DNA of 64,000 nucleotides from DASUKM01 sp036278735 (GCA_036278735.1 DASUKM010000002.1:1-64000); one strand, 5' to 3'; positions 42,906-52,430 are shown, numbered from the stretch's first letter. Made by a program: numbers and translations. The notes: generated by a model from the letters alone, not told the origin.

Positions 42906-44147
42906 ATGTCGGATCCTCGAGTCATCCTGCGCGGCGTCAGCAAGAAGTTTCGTCGCGGCGAACGGCACGACAGCCTGCGGGACCTGGTCCCGGCCATCGC
43001 GCGGCGCGTGGCCGGACGCCGTGCGTCCACCGAATTGTCGCACCAGGAGTTCTGGGCGGTGCGAAACGTCTCCTTCGACGTCCGCCCGGGAGAAGCGGTC
43101 GGCATCATCGGGCCGAACGGGGCCGGGAAGTCGACACTCCTGAAGCTGCTGACCCGCATCCTGAAGCCGACCTCGGGGGAATGCGAGGTCCTCGGCCGGA
43201 TTGGGGCGCTCATCGAGATCGCCGCCGGGTTCCATCAGGAACTCACCGGACGGGAGAACGTGTACCTGCAGGGCGCGATCATGGGGATGAAGCGCGCCGA
43301 AATCGCGCGGAAATTCGACGCGATCGTCGAGTTCTCCGGAATCGGCGAGTTCATCGACACGCCCATCAAGCGCTATTCGTCGGGCATGAATGCCCGGCTT
43401 GGCTTCTCGATCGCGGCGCATCTGGATCCGGATGTCCTGCTGATCGACGAAGTCCTCAGCGTCGGCGACGCCTCGTTCCAGGAACAGTGCGTCGCGCGGA
43501 TGCGCGAGCTGATCGGCCGCGGCGTCCCCCTGGTCTTCATTTCGCACAACCTGCCGGCCGTGCTCGAACTGTGCACCCGCACGATCGTGCTGGATCGCGG
43601 ACAGGTGCGATTCGATGGCGCGCCCGCCGAGGCGATCCGCGTGTACCGGCATCCCTCGCTGGACTCGCCCGCGAGCGAGCGCCCCGTGGGCGCGCCGGTG
43701 TGGATCACCGGGGTGGACCTGCTCGAGGCGCACGGCGAACCCACGGCCGTGTTTCGCAGCGGCGGGCCCCTGACGGTCAGGATCCGGTACGAGACCGACG
43801 GCGAGGTCGCGCGGCCGCACTTCGCGGTCGACGTGCATCGCGCCGACGGCGTGTACTGCGCGGGCGTGAACACGCAAATGGACGGCATCGGCGGCGGCAC
43901 GATCGAGGGGAGCGGCGAGGTCACCCTCGCGATTCGCCACCTGCCGCTGCTCCCCGGCTGCTACACCGTGTCGGTCGGCATCCTGCATCCCGTGCTGATG
44001 CGGCCGATCGATCTCCACATGCACGGATACCCGTTCTCGGTCGCGTCGGAACGGCGCGACTTCGGGTTGATTTTTCTGGACCGCGACTGGCACCCCGATC
44101 CGCGTGTCGCCACCGCCGGTCTGGTCCGCAAAGGAGCGTCGGGATGA
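42906..44147 (+). CDS. ABC polysaccharide export ATPase with C-terminal sugar-binding domain (Wzt-like)
   Basis: This 413-residue ATPase has residues 1-250 as the nucleotide-binding domain: Walker A GPNGAGKST near residue 69, signature YSSGMNARLGF, Walker B DVLLIDEVLSVGD and the switch histidine in FISHN. Residues 265-413 form a Wzt C-terminal beta-sandwich (FRSGGPLTVRIRYETDGEV, then HLPLLPGCYTVSVG). In O9a/O12-type systems this recognises the finished polymer's end group. That suggests a polymer with a specific terminal cap. The ATG at 42906 follows the permease stop by 2 bp. The next gene overlaps by 4 bp. Confidence 0.94.
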   Translation: MSDPRVILRGVSKKFRRGERHDSLRDLVPAIARRVAGRRASTELSHQEFWAVRNVSFDVRPGEAVGIIGPNGAGKSTLLKLLTRILKPTSGECEVLGRIGALIEIAAGFHQELTGRENVYLQGAIMGMKRAEIARKFDAIVEFSGIGEFIDTPIKRYSSGMNARLGFSIAAHLDPDVLLIDEVLSVGDASFQEQCVARMRELIGRGVPLVFISHNLPAVLELCTRTIVLDRGQVRFDGAPAEAIRVYRHPSLDSPASERPVGAPVWITGVDLLEAHGEPTAVFRSGGPLTVRIRYETDGEVARPHFAVDVHRADGVYCAGVNTQMDGIGGGTIEGSGEVTLAIRHLPLLPGCYTVSVGILHPVLMRPIDLHMHGYPFSVASERRDFGLIFLDRDWHPDPRVATAGLVRKGASG

Positions 44148-44662
44148 TCGCCAAGACCGTGACCCTGGGGCAGGACGTCGTCATCCACCAGCCGGAGCTG
44201 GTGAACCTGTACGGATGCCGGGTGGGGGACGGCACCCGCATCGGGCCGTTCGTCGAAATTCAGCGCGGGGCCGACATCGGCCGGAACTGCAAGATTTCGA
44301 GCCACACCTTCATCTGCGAGGGGGTGGCGATCGAGGACGGCGTGTTCGTCGGGCACGGCGTGATGTTCATCAACGACCTGTACCCGCGGGCGGTGAACGC
44401 CGACGGCAGTCTGCAGACCGACAGCGACTGGACGCTCACGCCGACCCGCGTGGAAGCCGGCGCGTCGATCGGCAGCAACGCGACGATTCTCGCGGGCGTG
44501 ACGATCGGCCGGGGCGCGCTCATCGGCGCCGGCGCGGTCGTGACCAAGGACGTGGCGCCGTTTGCGACGGTCGCGGGGGTGCCGGCGCGGCGCCTCCGGA
44601 GGACCGCCTCGAACGACGTGGAACTGGCCGTCGGCATCGACGTCGCGCCCGAGGCGCGCTGA
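44144..44662 (+). CDS. WbpD-like sugar N-acyltransferase (left-handed beta-helix)
   Basis: This 172-residue hexapeptide-repeat acyltransferase resembles WbpD/WlbB, which N-acetylates the 3-amino group of UDP-2-acetamido-3-amino-glucuronic acid. Diagnostic blocks are GDGTRIGPFVEIQRGADIGR, SSHTFICEGVAIEDGVFVGH and GVMFINDLYPRA, then the typical C-terminal VTKDVAPFATVAGVPAR. The ATG overlaps the ABC ATPase stop by 4 bp. It is followed by a Gfo/Idh oxidoreductase and a DegT aminotransferase, the other two members of the WbpB-WbpE-WbpD set. The exact sugar is not certain. Confidence 0.85.
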   Translation: MIAKTVTLGQDVVIHQPELVNLYGCRVGDGTRIGPFVEIQRGADIGRNCKISSHTFICEGVAIEDGVFVGHGVMFINDLYPRAVNADGSLQTDSDWTLTPTRVEAGASIGSNATILAGVTIGRGALIGAGAVVTKDVAPFATVAGVPARRLRRTASNDVELAVGIDVAPEAR

Positions 44663-44675
44663 CAAGGGAGGATTC

Positions 44676-45719
44676 ATGATCGGGGTAGGGATCATCGGGT
44701 ACGGGTACTGGGGGCCGAACCTCGTCCGGAACTTCGCCGAAGTCGCCGGCTGCCGCGTCGCCGCGGTCAGCGACACGCGGGCGCCGCAGCTCGCGCGCGT
44801 GTCGGCGCGCTATCCGGCCGTCCAGGTCTACGGCGACGCCGTCGATCTCATCGCCGACCCGGCGGTGGATCTCGTCGTCGTGGCGACCCCCGTGTCGTCG
44901 CATTTCGACCTCGCCCTCGCGGCGTTGAAGGCGGGCAAGCACGTCCTGGTCGAAAAGCCGATGACCGCGACGACCGAACAGGCGCTGCGGCTGATCGACG
45001 AAGCCGACCGCCGGCGCCTGATGCTGGCCGTCGACCACACGTTCGTCTATACCGGCAGCGTTCGCAAGATCCGCGACCTCGTCGCCAGCGGCGACCTGGG
45101 CGACATCTACTACTACGACTCGGTGCGCGTGAACCTCGGGCTGTTCCAGCGCGACGTCAACGTGATCTGGGATCTCGCCGTCCACGACCTGGCGATCCTC
45201 GACCACGTGCTGCAGGCGACCCCGATCGGCGTGAGCGCCACCGGCATGGGGCACGTCGCCGGCGAGCCGGAGAACATCGCCTATCTCACGCTGATGTTCC
45301 CGAATCACCTGATCGGCCACGTGCACGTGAACTGGCTCGCGCCGGTGAAGGTGCGCCGCACGCTCATCGGCGGCAGTCACAAGATGGTCGTCTACGACGA
45401 CCTCGAACCCAGCGAGAAGGTGAAGGTCTACGACAAGGGATTGACCTTGAACGGAGAGAACGGCAACGGAAACGGCCAGGCCAAGTACCGCCTCCTGGTC
45501 GGCTACCGCGCCGGCGACATGTGGGCGCCGCAGCTCGACATGTCCGAGGCGCTCGGCGTCGAAGCCAAGCACCTGATCGGGTGCATCGAGCGCGGCGAGA
45601 CGCCCATCTCCGACGGACAGGCAGGACTCCGCGTCGTGCGGATCCTCGAGGCGGCCTCTGAATCCATCCGCAACCGCGGACAGCTCATCGAATTGGGGAC
45701 ACCGTCATGTCTAGCGTAG
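44676..45719 (+). CDS. Gfo/Idh/MocA nucleotide-sugar dehydrogenase (WbpB-like)
   Basis: This 347-residue NAD-dependent oxidoreductase probably oxidises C3 of a UDP-sugar to feed the aminotransferase downstream. The Rossmann motif is GIIGYGYWGPNLVRNF, with VLVEKPMTAT and DHTFVYTGSVRKI as further family blocks. NVIWDLAVHDLAIL contains the conserved catalytic histidine region. An AAGGGAGG ribosome-binding site precedes the ATG. It overlaps the aminotransferase gene by 13 bp. The 3-keto product is inferred from the gene trio, not read from sequence. Confidence 0.88.
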   Translation: MIGVGIIGYGYWGPNLVRNFAEVAGCRVAAVSDTRAPQLARVSARYPAVQVYGDAVDLIADPAVDLVVVATPVSSHFDLALAALKAGKHVLVEKPMTATTEQALRLIDEADRRRLMLAVDHTFVYTGSVRKIRDLVASGDLGDIYYYDSVRVNLGLFQRDVNVIWDLAVHDLAILDHVLQATPIGVSATGMGHVAGEPENIAYLTLMFPNHLIGHVHVNWLAPVKVRRTLIGGSHKMVVYDDLEPSEKVKVYDKGLTLNGENGNGNGQAKYRLLVGYRAGDMWAPQLDMSEALGVEAKHLIGCIERGETPISDGQAGLRVVRILEAASESIRNRGQLIELGTPSCLA

Positions 45720-46819
45720 TGCCGTTTGTCGACTTGAAAGCGCAGTACCGATCGATCAAGCCGGAGGTGGACGCGGCGATCGCGCACGTGCTCGACACGA
45801 CGCAGTTCATCCTCGGCGAGGAAGTCGGCCGGTTCGAGCACGAGTTCGCCGAGTACGTCGGCGCGAAGCACGCCGTCGCGCTCAACTCGGGCACGAGCGC
45901 GCTGCACCTCGCGCTGCTCGCCGCGGGCGTCGGCGCGGGCGACGAAGTCATCACGTCCCCCTTCACCTTCGTCGCGACGGTCGCGGCCATCCGCTACACC
46001 GGCGCGATTCCGGTCTTCGTCGACGTCGACCCCGAGTCGTACGCGATGGATCCCGCGCTGCTCGAAGGCGCCATCACGCCGCGCACGAAAGCGATCGTCC
46101 CGATCCACCTGTACGGGCAGGCCGCCGACCTCGATCCGATCCTCGCCGTCGCCGGTGCGCACGGCGTCCCGGTGATCGAAGACGCCTGCCAGGCGCACGG
46201 GACGGAATACAAGGGGCGCCGCGTCGGCGCGCTGGGCGATCTGGGCGCCTTCTCGTTCTATCCGGGCAAGAACCTCGGCGCCTACGGCGAAGGGGGCATG
46301 GCGGTCACCAACGACGACGGGCACGCCGCCACGATGCGGATGCTGCGCGACTGGGGTCAGAAGTCGAAGTATCACCACGAGCTGCGCGGCTACAACTACC
46401 GGATGGACGGCATCCAGGGGGCCATCCTGCGGGTCAAGCTGCGGTACCTGCCGGCGTGGACCGACGCGCGCCGCGAGCGCGCCGCCCGCTATACCGGCTT
46501 GCTCGCCGGCAGCAGCGTCGTTCCCCCCGCCGAGATGGCGTACGGGCGCCACGTGTATCACGTCTATGCCGTGCGGACGCGCGAGCGCGAGGCGCTCCAG
46601 CAGACGCTGCACGGGCGCGGCGTCCAGACCGGCATTCACTACCCGATTCCCGTGCACCTGCAGACGGCGCACGCGGACCTGGGCTACCAGCGCGGTGATT
46701 TCCCGGTGTCGGAGCGGCTGGCTGACGAAGTGCTCTCGCTGCCGATGTATCCGGAAATGCCGCTGACCGCGGTCGAAGAAGTCGTGGCGGCGATCCAGCA
46801 GGACGCCTATGTCATCTGA
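45707..46819 (+). CDS. DegT/DnrJ/EryC1 sugar aminotransferase (WbpE-like)
   Basis: This 370-residue PLP-dependent aminotransferase converts a keto-sugar nucleotide to an amino sugar. The N-terminal FVDLKAQYRSIKPEVDAAI is typical. The PLP-binding region has EDACQAHG and the Schiff-base lysine, at about residue 188, in FSFYPGKNLGAYGEGG. It starts inside the preceding dehydrogenase gene and its end overlaps the next acyltransferase by 11 bp. With its two upstream neighbours it forms a dehydrogenase/aminotransferase/acyltransferase set for a 3-acylamino sugar. Confidence 0.92.
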   Translation: MSSVVPFVDLKAQYRSIKPEVDAAIAHVLDTTQFILGEEVGRFEHEFAEYVGAKHAVALNSGTSALHLALLAAGVGAGDEVITSPFTFVATVAAIRYTGAIPVFVDVDPESYAMDPALLEGAITPRTKAIVPIHLYGQAADLDPILAVAGAHGVPVIEDACQAHGTEYKGRRVGALGDLGAFSFYPGKNLGAYGEGGMAVTNDDGHAATMRMLRDWGQKSKYHHELRGYNYRMDGIQGAILRVKLRYLPAWTDARRERAARYTGLLAGSSVVPPAEMAYGRHVYHVYAVRTREREALQQTLHGRGVQTGIHYPIPVHLQTAHADLGYQRGDFPVSERLADEVLSLPMYPEMPLTAVEEVVAAIQQDAYVI

Positions 46820-47543
46820 GGCCAGCACCCTGGGGGCGGAACGCGTCGTCACGGCCGTCCACGGGCGGCGGACCGTGGCGGCCGACCCGGTGTTCGAGAC
46901 CGGACTCCGCGGGTACCTGCGGGAACGGTACACGTACGACGGACTCGTCGAGCTGTACGGCCGCTATCTCAACGGAGAAGGCGCGCTCGACGTGCTGATG
47001 CGCCGGGCGATTTTCGCGGCCGCGGCCGGACGCGCCGGCGCGGGGCTGCAGGTCGCCGGCGGCGTCAACTTCAAGCACCTCGACACGTTCGACATCGGCG
47101 ACGGCGTGTTCATCGGCGCGCAGACGTATCTCCAGGGACGGTTCGACGGCCGCTGCGTCATCGGGCGCAATGTCTGGATCGGGCCGGGCAGCTACTTCGA
47201 CGCGCGGGATCTGGTCATCGAAGACAGCGTCGGCTGGGGACCCGGCGCGAAGGTGCTCGGATCGGAGCACACCGGCGAGCCCGTCTCGGTGCCGATTATT
47301 CAGACGGACTTGCGCATCCGGCCGGTGCGAATCGGCGCCTGGGCCGACATCGGGGTCAATGCCGTGATCCTTCCCGGCGTCACCATCGGTCGCGGCGCGA
47401 TTGTCGGCGCGGGCGCAATCGTGACGCACGACGTCGCCGACGGCGCCGTGGTGGCGGGCGTCCCCGCACGGTTCATCCGGTGGCGCACGGACGCCCATGA
47501 CGAGGCCGCTCGCGTCGAGACGGCCGCGGGAGCTGAACGATGA
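46809..47543 (+). CDS. Hexapeptide acyltransferase, second copy in the cluster
   Basis: This 244-residue transferase has a 75-residue N-terminal helical region, then a left-handed beta-helix: FDIGDGVFIGAQTYLQGRF, CVIGRNVWIGPGSYFDAR, then IGRGAIVGAGAIVTHDVADG. Its layout resembles serine-acetyltransferase-like O-acetyltransferases of polysaccharide loci, of the WbbJ/maltose-transacetylase group. It probably O-acetylates a sugar. It is 11 bp overlapped with the aminotransferase and 4 bp with the epimerase. Confidence 0.85.
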   Translation: MSSEASTLGAERVVTAVHGRRTVAADPVFETGLRGYLRERYTYDGLVELYGRYLNGEGALDVLMRRAIFAAAAGRAGAGLQVAGGVNFKHLDTFDIGDGVFIGAQTYLQGRFDGRCVIGRNVWIGPGSYFDARDLVIEDSVGWGPGAKVLGSEHTGEPVSVPIIQTDLRIRPVRIGAWADIGVNAVILPGVTIGRGAIVGAGAIVTHDVADGAVVAGVPARFIRWRTDAHDEAARVETAAGAER

Positions 47544-48511
47544 CGCGCGAACGGTTTCTCATTACGGGCGGGGCCGGCTTGATCGGGTCGCACATCGCCG
47601 AGCGGCTCGCGGAGGAGCAGCCGGCGGAAATCGTCGTCCTCGACAACTTCGTGCGCGGCCGGCGCGCGAACCTCGCGGCCGCCTGCGGTCGCAGCCGCGT
47701 CACCATCGTCGATGGCGACGTCCGCGACCGGCGGCTGCTCGCGGAGGTGATGTCGGGCATCGACGTGGTGTTCCACCAGGCGGCCATCCGCATCACGCAG
47801 TGCGCGGAGGAACCGCGGCTGGCGGTCGACGTGCTCGTCAACGGGACCTTCAACGTCGTGGAGGCGGCCGCCAACGCCGGCGTCCGGAAAGTCGTCGCGG
47901 CCTCCTCCGCGTCGATCTACGGCCTGGCCGACGCGTTCCCGACGAGCGAATCGCATCACCCCTACAACAACCGCACGATCTACGGCGCGGCGAAGACGTT
48001 CAACGAGGGGCTGCTGCGCAGCTTCGCCGAGATGTACAACCTGCAGTACGTCGCCCTGCGCTACTTCAATGTCTACGGCCCGCGCATGGACGTCCACGGC
48101 GCGTATACCGAAGTGTTCATCCGCTGGCTCGAACGCATCGCGGCCGGTCAGGCCCCCGTCATCTTCGGCGACGGCACCCAGACGATGGACTTCGTGCACG
48201 TGGCGGACATCGCCCGGGCCAACGTCCTGGCGGCGCGCGCCGACGTGTCCGACGAAGTCTTCAACGTGGCGAGCGGCACCGAGACGAGCCTGCGCGAGCT
48301 GGCGGAGGCCCTGCTGCGGATTACCGGCTCGTCGCTGCCGATCGAGTTCGCCCCCGCCCGGAAGGTCAATCCCGTCCCGCGGCGTCTGGCCGACACCGCG
48401 AAGGCCCGAACGCGGCTGGGCTTCGAGGCCAGCGTGCCGCTCGACGAGGGCCTGCGATCGCTCGTCGCGTGGTGGCAGAACGAGCGCCAGGCAGCCCAGG
48501 TGACGGCATGA
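47540..48511 (+). CDS. NAD-dependent epimerase/dehydratase (extended SDR)
   Basis: This 323-residue nucleotide-sugar enzyme has the extended-SDR cofactor motif ITGGAGLIGSHIAE. It has DGDVRD and the catalytic YxxxK in IYGAAK (Tyr at about residue 149). The motif YFNVYGPRMDVHGAYTEVFIRWL and GDGTQTMDFVHV are typical of UDP-glucose 4-epimerase-like (WbpP/GalE-type) enzymes. It probably epimerises a UDP-sugar for the polymer. The start and stop codons overlap those of both neighbours by 4 bp. Confidence 0.9.
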   Translation: MTRERFLITGGAGLIGSHIAERLAEEQPAEIVVLDNFVRGRRANLAAACGRSRVTIVDGDVRDRRLLAEVMSGIDVVFHQAAIRITQCAEEPRLAVDVLVNGTFNVVEAAANAGVRKVVAASSASIYGLADAFPTSESHHPYNNRTIYGAAKTFNEGLLRSFAEMYNLQYVALRYFNVYGPRMDVHGAYTEVFIRWLERIAAGQAPVIFGDGTQTMDFVHVADIARANVLAARADVSDEVFNVASGTETSLRELAEALLRITGSSLPIEFAPARKVNPVPRRLADTAKARTRLGFEASVPLDEGLRSLVAWWQNERQAAQVTA

Positions 48512-49677
48512 GCGCAACCGAGACGCCACACACCATTCCCGTCGCGCGGCCGCAGCTCGGCGAGCGCGAGGTCGACGCCGTCCGCCGCGTGATCTTGTCG
48601 GGCTGGGTGACGCAGGGGCCGGAGGTCGCGGCGTTCGAACGGGAGTTCGCCGCGTACGTCGGCGCCCCGCACGCGTGCGCGGTCTCGAACTGCACCACGG
48701 CGCTGCACCTCGCGTTGCTCGCGGTGGGGGTGCAGCCGGGCGACGAGGTGATCACGGTCAGCCACTCGTTCATCGCGACGGCCAATGCGATCCGGTACTG
48801 CGGCGCGGACCCGGTGTTCGTCGATATCGATCCGGATACCTACAACATCGATCCCGCCCTGATCGAGCCGGCCATTACGTCGAAGACCCGGGCCATTCTC
48901 TGCGTGCACCAGCTCGGGATGCCGTGCGATCTGGCGGCGATCCTGGAGATCGGACGGCGCCACGGACTGCCGGTGGTCGAAGACGCGGCGTGCGCGATCG
49001 GCAGCGAGATCCTCTTCGACGGCCGCTGGGAGACCATCGGGAAACCACACGGCGACATTGCGTGCTTCTCGTTCCATCCGCGGAAGGTGATGACGACCGG
49101 AGACGGCGGCATGCTGACGACCGCCAACCCGGCATACGACGCGAAGTTCCGGCTCTGGCGGCAGCACAGCATGAGCGTGCCGGACACGGTTCGGCATGGC
49201 ACACGCGAGGTGATCTTCGAGTCGTACCCCGAGCTGGGCTTCAACTACCGGCTGACCGACCTGCAGGCGGCGATCGGGCGCGAACAGCTGCGGCGCCTCC
49301 CCGAGCTGATCGCGACCCGGCGCCGCCTCGCGGATCGGTATCGCGCCCTGCTCGCGCACGTGCCTGGCCTCCGGCTGCCGCTCGAGCCGGTGTGGGCGCG
49401 CAGCAACTGGCAGAGCTACTGCGTGCGCCTCCCCGAGGGGGCGGATCAGCGCGCGGTCATGCAGGCCATGCTCGATGCGGGCGTCTCGACCCGCCGCGGC
49501 GTCATGTGCGCGCACCTGGAGCCGGCGTACGAGCGCCCGGCCGTGTTGCCCAGGAGCGAAGACGCGCAGGCGTCCGCCATCATCCTGCCGCTCTTCGCCG
49601 ACATGACGCCAGACGACCAGGAGACGATCTGTCGGCGCCTCGAAGCGGTGCTCCTGCCCGTGGCGTCGCGGAGTTAA
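48508..49677 (+). CDS. DegT/DnrJ/EryC1 sugar aminotransferase, second
   Basis: This is a 389-residue PLP aminotransferase, clearly different from the one at 45707. It begins TIPVARPQLGEREVDAVRRV. It has SHSFIATANAIRYCG, EDAACAIGS and the Schiff-base lysine in FSFHPRKVMTTGDGG (about residue 192). This type aminates C4 (PseC/Per-like) or related keto sugars. Paired with the upstream epimerase, it suggests a second amino sugar in the repeat unit. The C-terminal part has a longer insert than the first copy. The ATG overlaps the epimerase stop. Confidence 0.9.
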   Translation: MSATETPHTIPVARPQLGEREVDAVRRVILSGWVTQGPEVAAFEREFAAYVGAPHACAVSNCTTALHLALLAVGVQPGDEVITVSHSFIATANAIRYCGADPVFVDIDPDTYNIDPALIEPAITSKTRAILCVHQLGMPCDLAAILEIGRRHGLPVVEDAACAIGSEILFDGRWETIGKPHGDIACFSFHPRKVMTTGDGGMLTTANPAYDAKFRLWRQHSMSVPDTVRHGTREVIFESYPELGFNYRLTDLQAAIGREQLRRLPELIATRRRLADRYRALLAHVPGLRLPLEPVWARSNWQSYCVRLPEGADQRAVMQAMLDAGVSTRRGVMCAHLEPAYERPAVLPRSEDAQASAIILPLFADMTPDDQETICRRLEAVLLPVASRS

Positions 49678-49681
49678 GAGG

Positions 49682-51382
49682 ATGTCCGCTTTCGCCGCGG
49701 CTCGACTTCGGGAGGATCCCGTCGCCTCGGCGCCGGGCCGTCAGCCGGACGTCGAGACCCCGCACGCGGCGGAGGTCCGGCGCGCCTACGCCCGCTTCGA
49801 TCGTCTGGTGTCGATCGCCGAGCGGCTTCTGGCGTCGCGCGCGTATCCGGAGGCGGCAGCCTGCGCGCAAATCGCCGCGCGCGAGGGATTCACGGCGCAC
49901 CCCGGCATCTTCGCGAGCAATCGTCTCGAGGCCGTCCTGGAACGACTGGGGCTCGATGCCCTGCCTGCCCGAACCGACCCGCCGCGGGCGCGCCGCCACA
50001 CCGTTCACGTCCTGACCTACGCTCGGCGCTCGGGAGGCGATACGCGATTCGTGTGGCGGTGGATCGCCGCCGACCCGGAGCGTCGCCACAGCGTCGTGGT
50101 GACCAAGCAGGAGAACACACCGCCGCCACCTGCGCTGGCCGAGGCGGTCGCGCGAGCGGGAGGACGCCTGCACTTTCTGCAGGCGCCCATTGCCGACGTG
50201 CTCGGACAGGCGGCCGAGTTACGGCACCTGACCGAAGGCGCTGACGTGGTCGCGCTGCACCTGTTTCCGGACGATATCGTGCCGAGCATCGCGCTGGTCG
50301 CCCCGCCGCCGGATCAACGCGTCGTGTTCGTCCACCATTCGGACCACACCTTCTGGGTCGGGCGGCGCGTCTCGCACCTGTTCGCCCAGCTCCGGGACAC
50401 GCCGTCGTTCCCCCTCGAGAGGCGCCGCGGCATTTCGGGCGCCGACACCACGCTGCTGCCGATTCCGCTCGCGCGTCCGGCCCGCCCGGAATCGTCGAAA
50501 ACCGCAGCCAAGCTCAGTCTCGGCCAGCCGCACGATGCCATCGTCCTGCTCAGCGTCGCCACGTCCTTCAAATTCGATCCCATCGACCCGCCGCATCTGC
50601 TCGACTTGATCGTCCCGGTGTTGCGCGAGCACCCCCGGGCCGTCTATCTGGCCATCGGGCCGCACCCCTCGCGTGCGTGGGCCGAGGCTGCCGCAGCCAC
50701 GGGAGGTCGCGTCGTGGCGCTCGGACCTCGGCACGACACGGCTGCCTTCTACGCCGCGGCGGACGTCTATCTGGATCCGTACCCGTTCTCCTCCATTACG
50801 TCTCTCCTCGAAGCCGGCAGCCATGGGGTGCCGTTGCTCGGATATGTGCCCAACCGCCCATCGGCAGTGCTGATGTCGGCCGGAGCGCCTGGCCTGGAGC
50901 GATCGATGCTCCGTGCTCCGACGCCCGAGGCGTACGCGGCGGTTCTTCGCGAGCTGCTCGAAAGCGCCTCCAACCGGACGGCGCGAGGCGAGTGGACGCG
51001 CCACGCGATTGTGCACGACCACTGCGCTGGCGGCTGGACCGCGCATCTGAACCGTCTTTACCGCCGACTGGCGACGGTGCCGCCGCGGTGCGCCGACACG
51101 CGCGCGGTGGACGTCATGGAGAACGGCGAGCTCGATCAGCACATCCATGTGCTCGTTCACCGGCTGTGGCCGCAGGGCCTCGGACCGATGATTGACACGT
51201 ACGTCGGGCCTCTGCCGTACCGCGCGCGTCTGCGATGTCTTCGTCGCCTGTGCATGGTCGACCGCGGCTTCTCCTGGACGCTCCTTCTTCCCCCCGCGCT
51301 CGAACGCCCCCTCTCCGGGCGCCTCCACGGCGTGCGGCGACTCCTCGAGGCGCTCGGCCGGCGAGTCGGCGCCCTCCGATGA
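49682..51382 (+). CDS. Large GT-B-fold glycosyltransferase-like protein
   Basis: This 566-residue cytoplasmic protein is probably a sugar transferase, family not pinned down. The N-terminal 100 residues are a helical, possibly TPR-like region. The middle has two Rossmann-like halves with VVFVHHSDHTFWVGRRVSHLF and VYLAIGPHPSRAWAEA. A sugar-nucleotide-binding-type end FSSITSLLEAGSHGVPLLGY is reminiscent of GT4/GT41 enzymes. The C-terminal 130 residues are unassigned. It lies 4 bp after an aminotransferase and overlaps the next GT2 gene by 4 bp, so it belongs to the polymer assembly operon. Confidence 0.7.
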   Translation: MSAFAAARLREDPVASAPGRQPDVETPHAAEVRRAYARFDRLVSIAERLLASRAYPEAAACAQIAAREGFTAHPGIFASNRLEAVLERLGLDALPARTDPPRARRHTVHVLTYARRSGGDTRFVWRWIAADPERRHSVVVTKQENTPPPPALAEAVARAGGRLHFLQAPIADVLGQAAELRHLTEGADVVALHLFPDDIVPSIALVAPPPDQRVVFVHHSDHTFWVGRRVSHLFAQLRDTPSFPLERRRGISGADTTLLPIPLARPARPESSKTAAKLSLGQPHDAIVLLSVATSFKFDPIDPPHLLDLIVPVLREHPRAVYLAIGPHPSRAWAEAAAATGGRVVALGPRHDTAAFYAAADVYLDPYPFSSITSLLEAGSHGVPLLGYVPNRPSAVLMSAGAPGLERSMLRAPTPEAYAAVLRELLESASNRTARGEWTRHAIVHDHCAGGWTAHLNRLYRRLATVPPRCADTRAVDVMENGELDQHIHVLVHRLWPQGLGPMIDTYVGPLPYRARLRCLRRLCMVDRGFSWTLLLPPALERPLSGRLHGVRRLLEALGRRVGALR

Positions 51383-52407
51383 GTCCCCGCGTACGCGTCG
51401 TCGTGCCCACCTACAATCGGGCTTCCCTGCTGGAGCGCGCACTCGAGAGTGTCTCGGCCCAGACCTATCGGGATTTCGAAGTCGTCGTCGCCGACGATGG
51501 GTCCGACGACGAGACCCAGCAGGTCGTGGGCGCTTTTGAAGGGCGCGGTTTCCCGATCCGCTGCCTGCGGTTGTCGCACGGAGGGGTGTCGCGCGCGCGG
51601 AACGCGGCGATCGCCGCGACGGGGCGGCCGGAATTCGTGGCGTTCCTGGATTCCGATGATGTCTGGCTGACGGGCCATCTCGCGGCGTCGATCGCCGCGC
51701 TCGACGACTGCCGGCACGCGGTCCTGTCCTTCGGCCCCATGAAGACCATCGACTACACCGGCCGCTGGACCCCCGAGCGATTCGCGGAGCGAGAGGAGCG
51801 CACCCGACGTCCGCTGGAGCAGAGCGCGGCGCGCTGGGGCGATCTTCACCTCCTGGACTGGAACAACACGCGGCGGGCCGTGCTTCGCGGAGAGTTTCAT
51901 CCGCATCCCTCCACGGTGGTGGTCAGGGCGAACACCCTGCCCACGCCTCCGTTCGCACCCGACCTGCACATGCTCGAGGACGTGCAGTTGTTCATCCGGC
52001 TGCTCGACGTGGGGACGTTCGTCTTCCTCGACGAGTTGCAGGGCGTCGTGGAGTATCGCGGGGACAATCTGAGCGGGATGACCGACCTGACGTCGCCGCG
52101 GACGCTGCGACAGCAGCGGTGCGCGGCCGCCTTCGCGCGATGGAAGCTGGCGCGCTGCGCGTTCGCCTACGACCGGCGGGTCGTGCGCGTCGAACTCGCC
52201 GGCTACTCGTATCTCGTCGGGCAGTGCTGCACCGAGCAGGGGGACGCCGCGGCGGCACGGCGCGCGTACGTCGAGTCGCTCCGCGCGGCCCCTTCGACAC
52301 GAGCGCTCCGCGGGATCGTGGCGTGCTCGGCCCCCGCAGGGCTGGTGCAGGTTCTCAGGCGCATGTTCGGGCGAGCGGGCCACCCACGGAGGCGGGCGGC
52401 GCTGTAG
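51379..52407 (+). CDS. Family 2 glycosyltransferase
   Basis: This 342-residue GT-A enzyme transfers sugar from a nucleotide donor to the growing lipid-linked chain. Motifs are VRVVVPTYNRASLLERALES at the start, VVVADDGSDDET, and the metal-binding FLDSDDVW. The later EDVQLFIRLLDVG contains the catalytic-base ED. The C-terminal 70 residues are helical. The start ATG overlaps the preceding gene by 4 bp. This gene ends the plus-strand operon, converging on the GT4 gene with a 23-bp gap. Confidence 0.9.
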   Translation: MSPRVRVVVPTYNRASLLERALESVSAQTYRDFEVVVADDGSDDETQQVVGAFEGRGFPIRCLRLSHGGVSRARNAAIAATGRPEFVAFLDSDDVWLTGHLAASIAALDDCRHAVLSFGPMKTIDYTGRWTPERFAEREERTRRPLEQSAARWGDLHLLDWNNTRRAVLRGEFHPHPSTVVVRANTLPTPPFAPDLHMLEDVQLFIRLLDVGTFVFLDELQGVVEYRGDNLSGMTDLTSPRTLRQQRCAAAFARWKLARCAFAYDRRVVRVELAGYSYLVGQCCTEQGDAAAARRAYVESLRAAPSTRALRGIVACSAPAGLVQVLRRMFGRAGHPRRRAAL

Positions 52408-52430
52408 CGTTCACCCCGGCGGGCACGACG

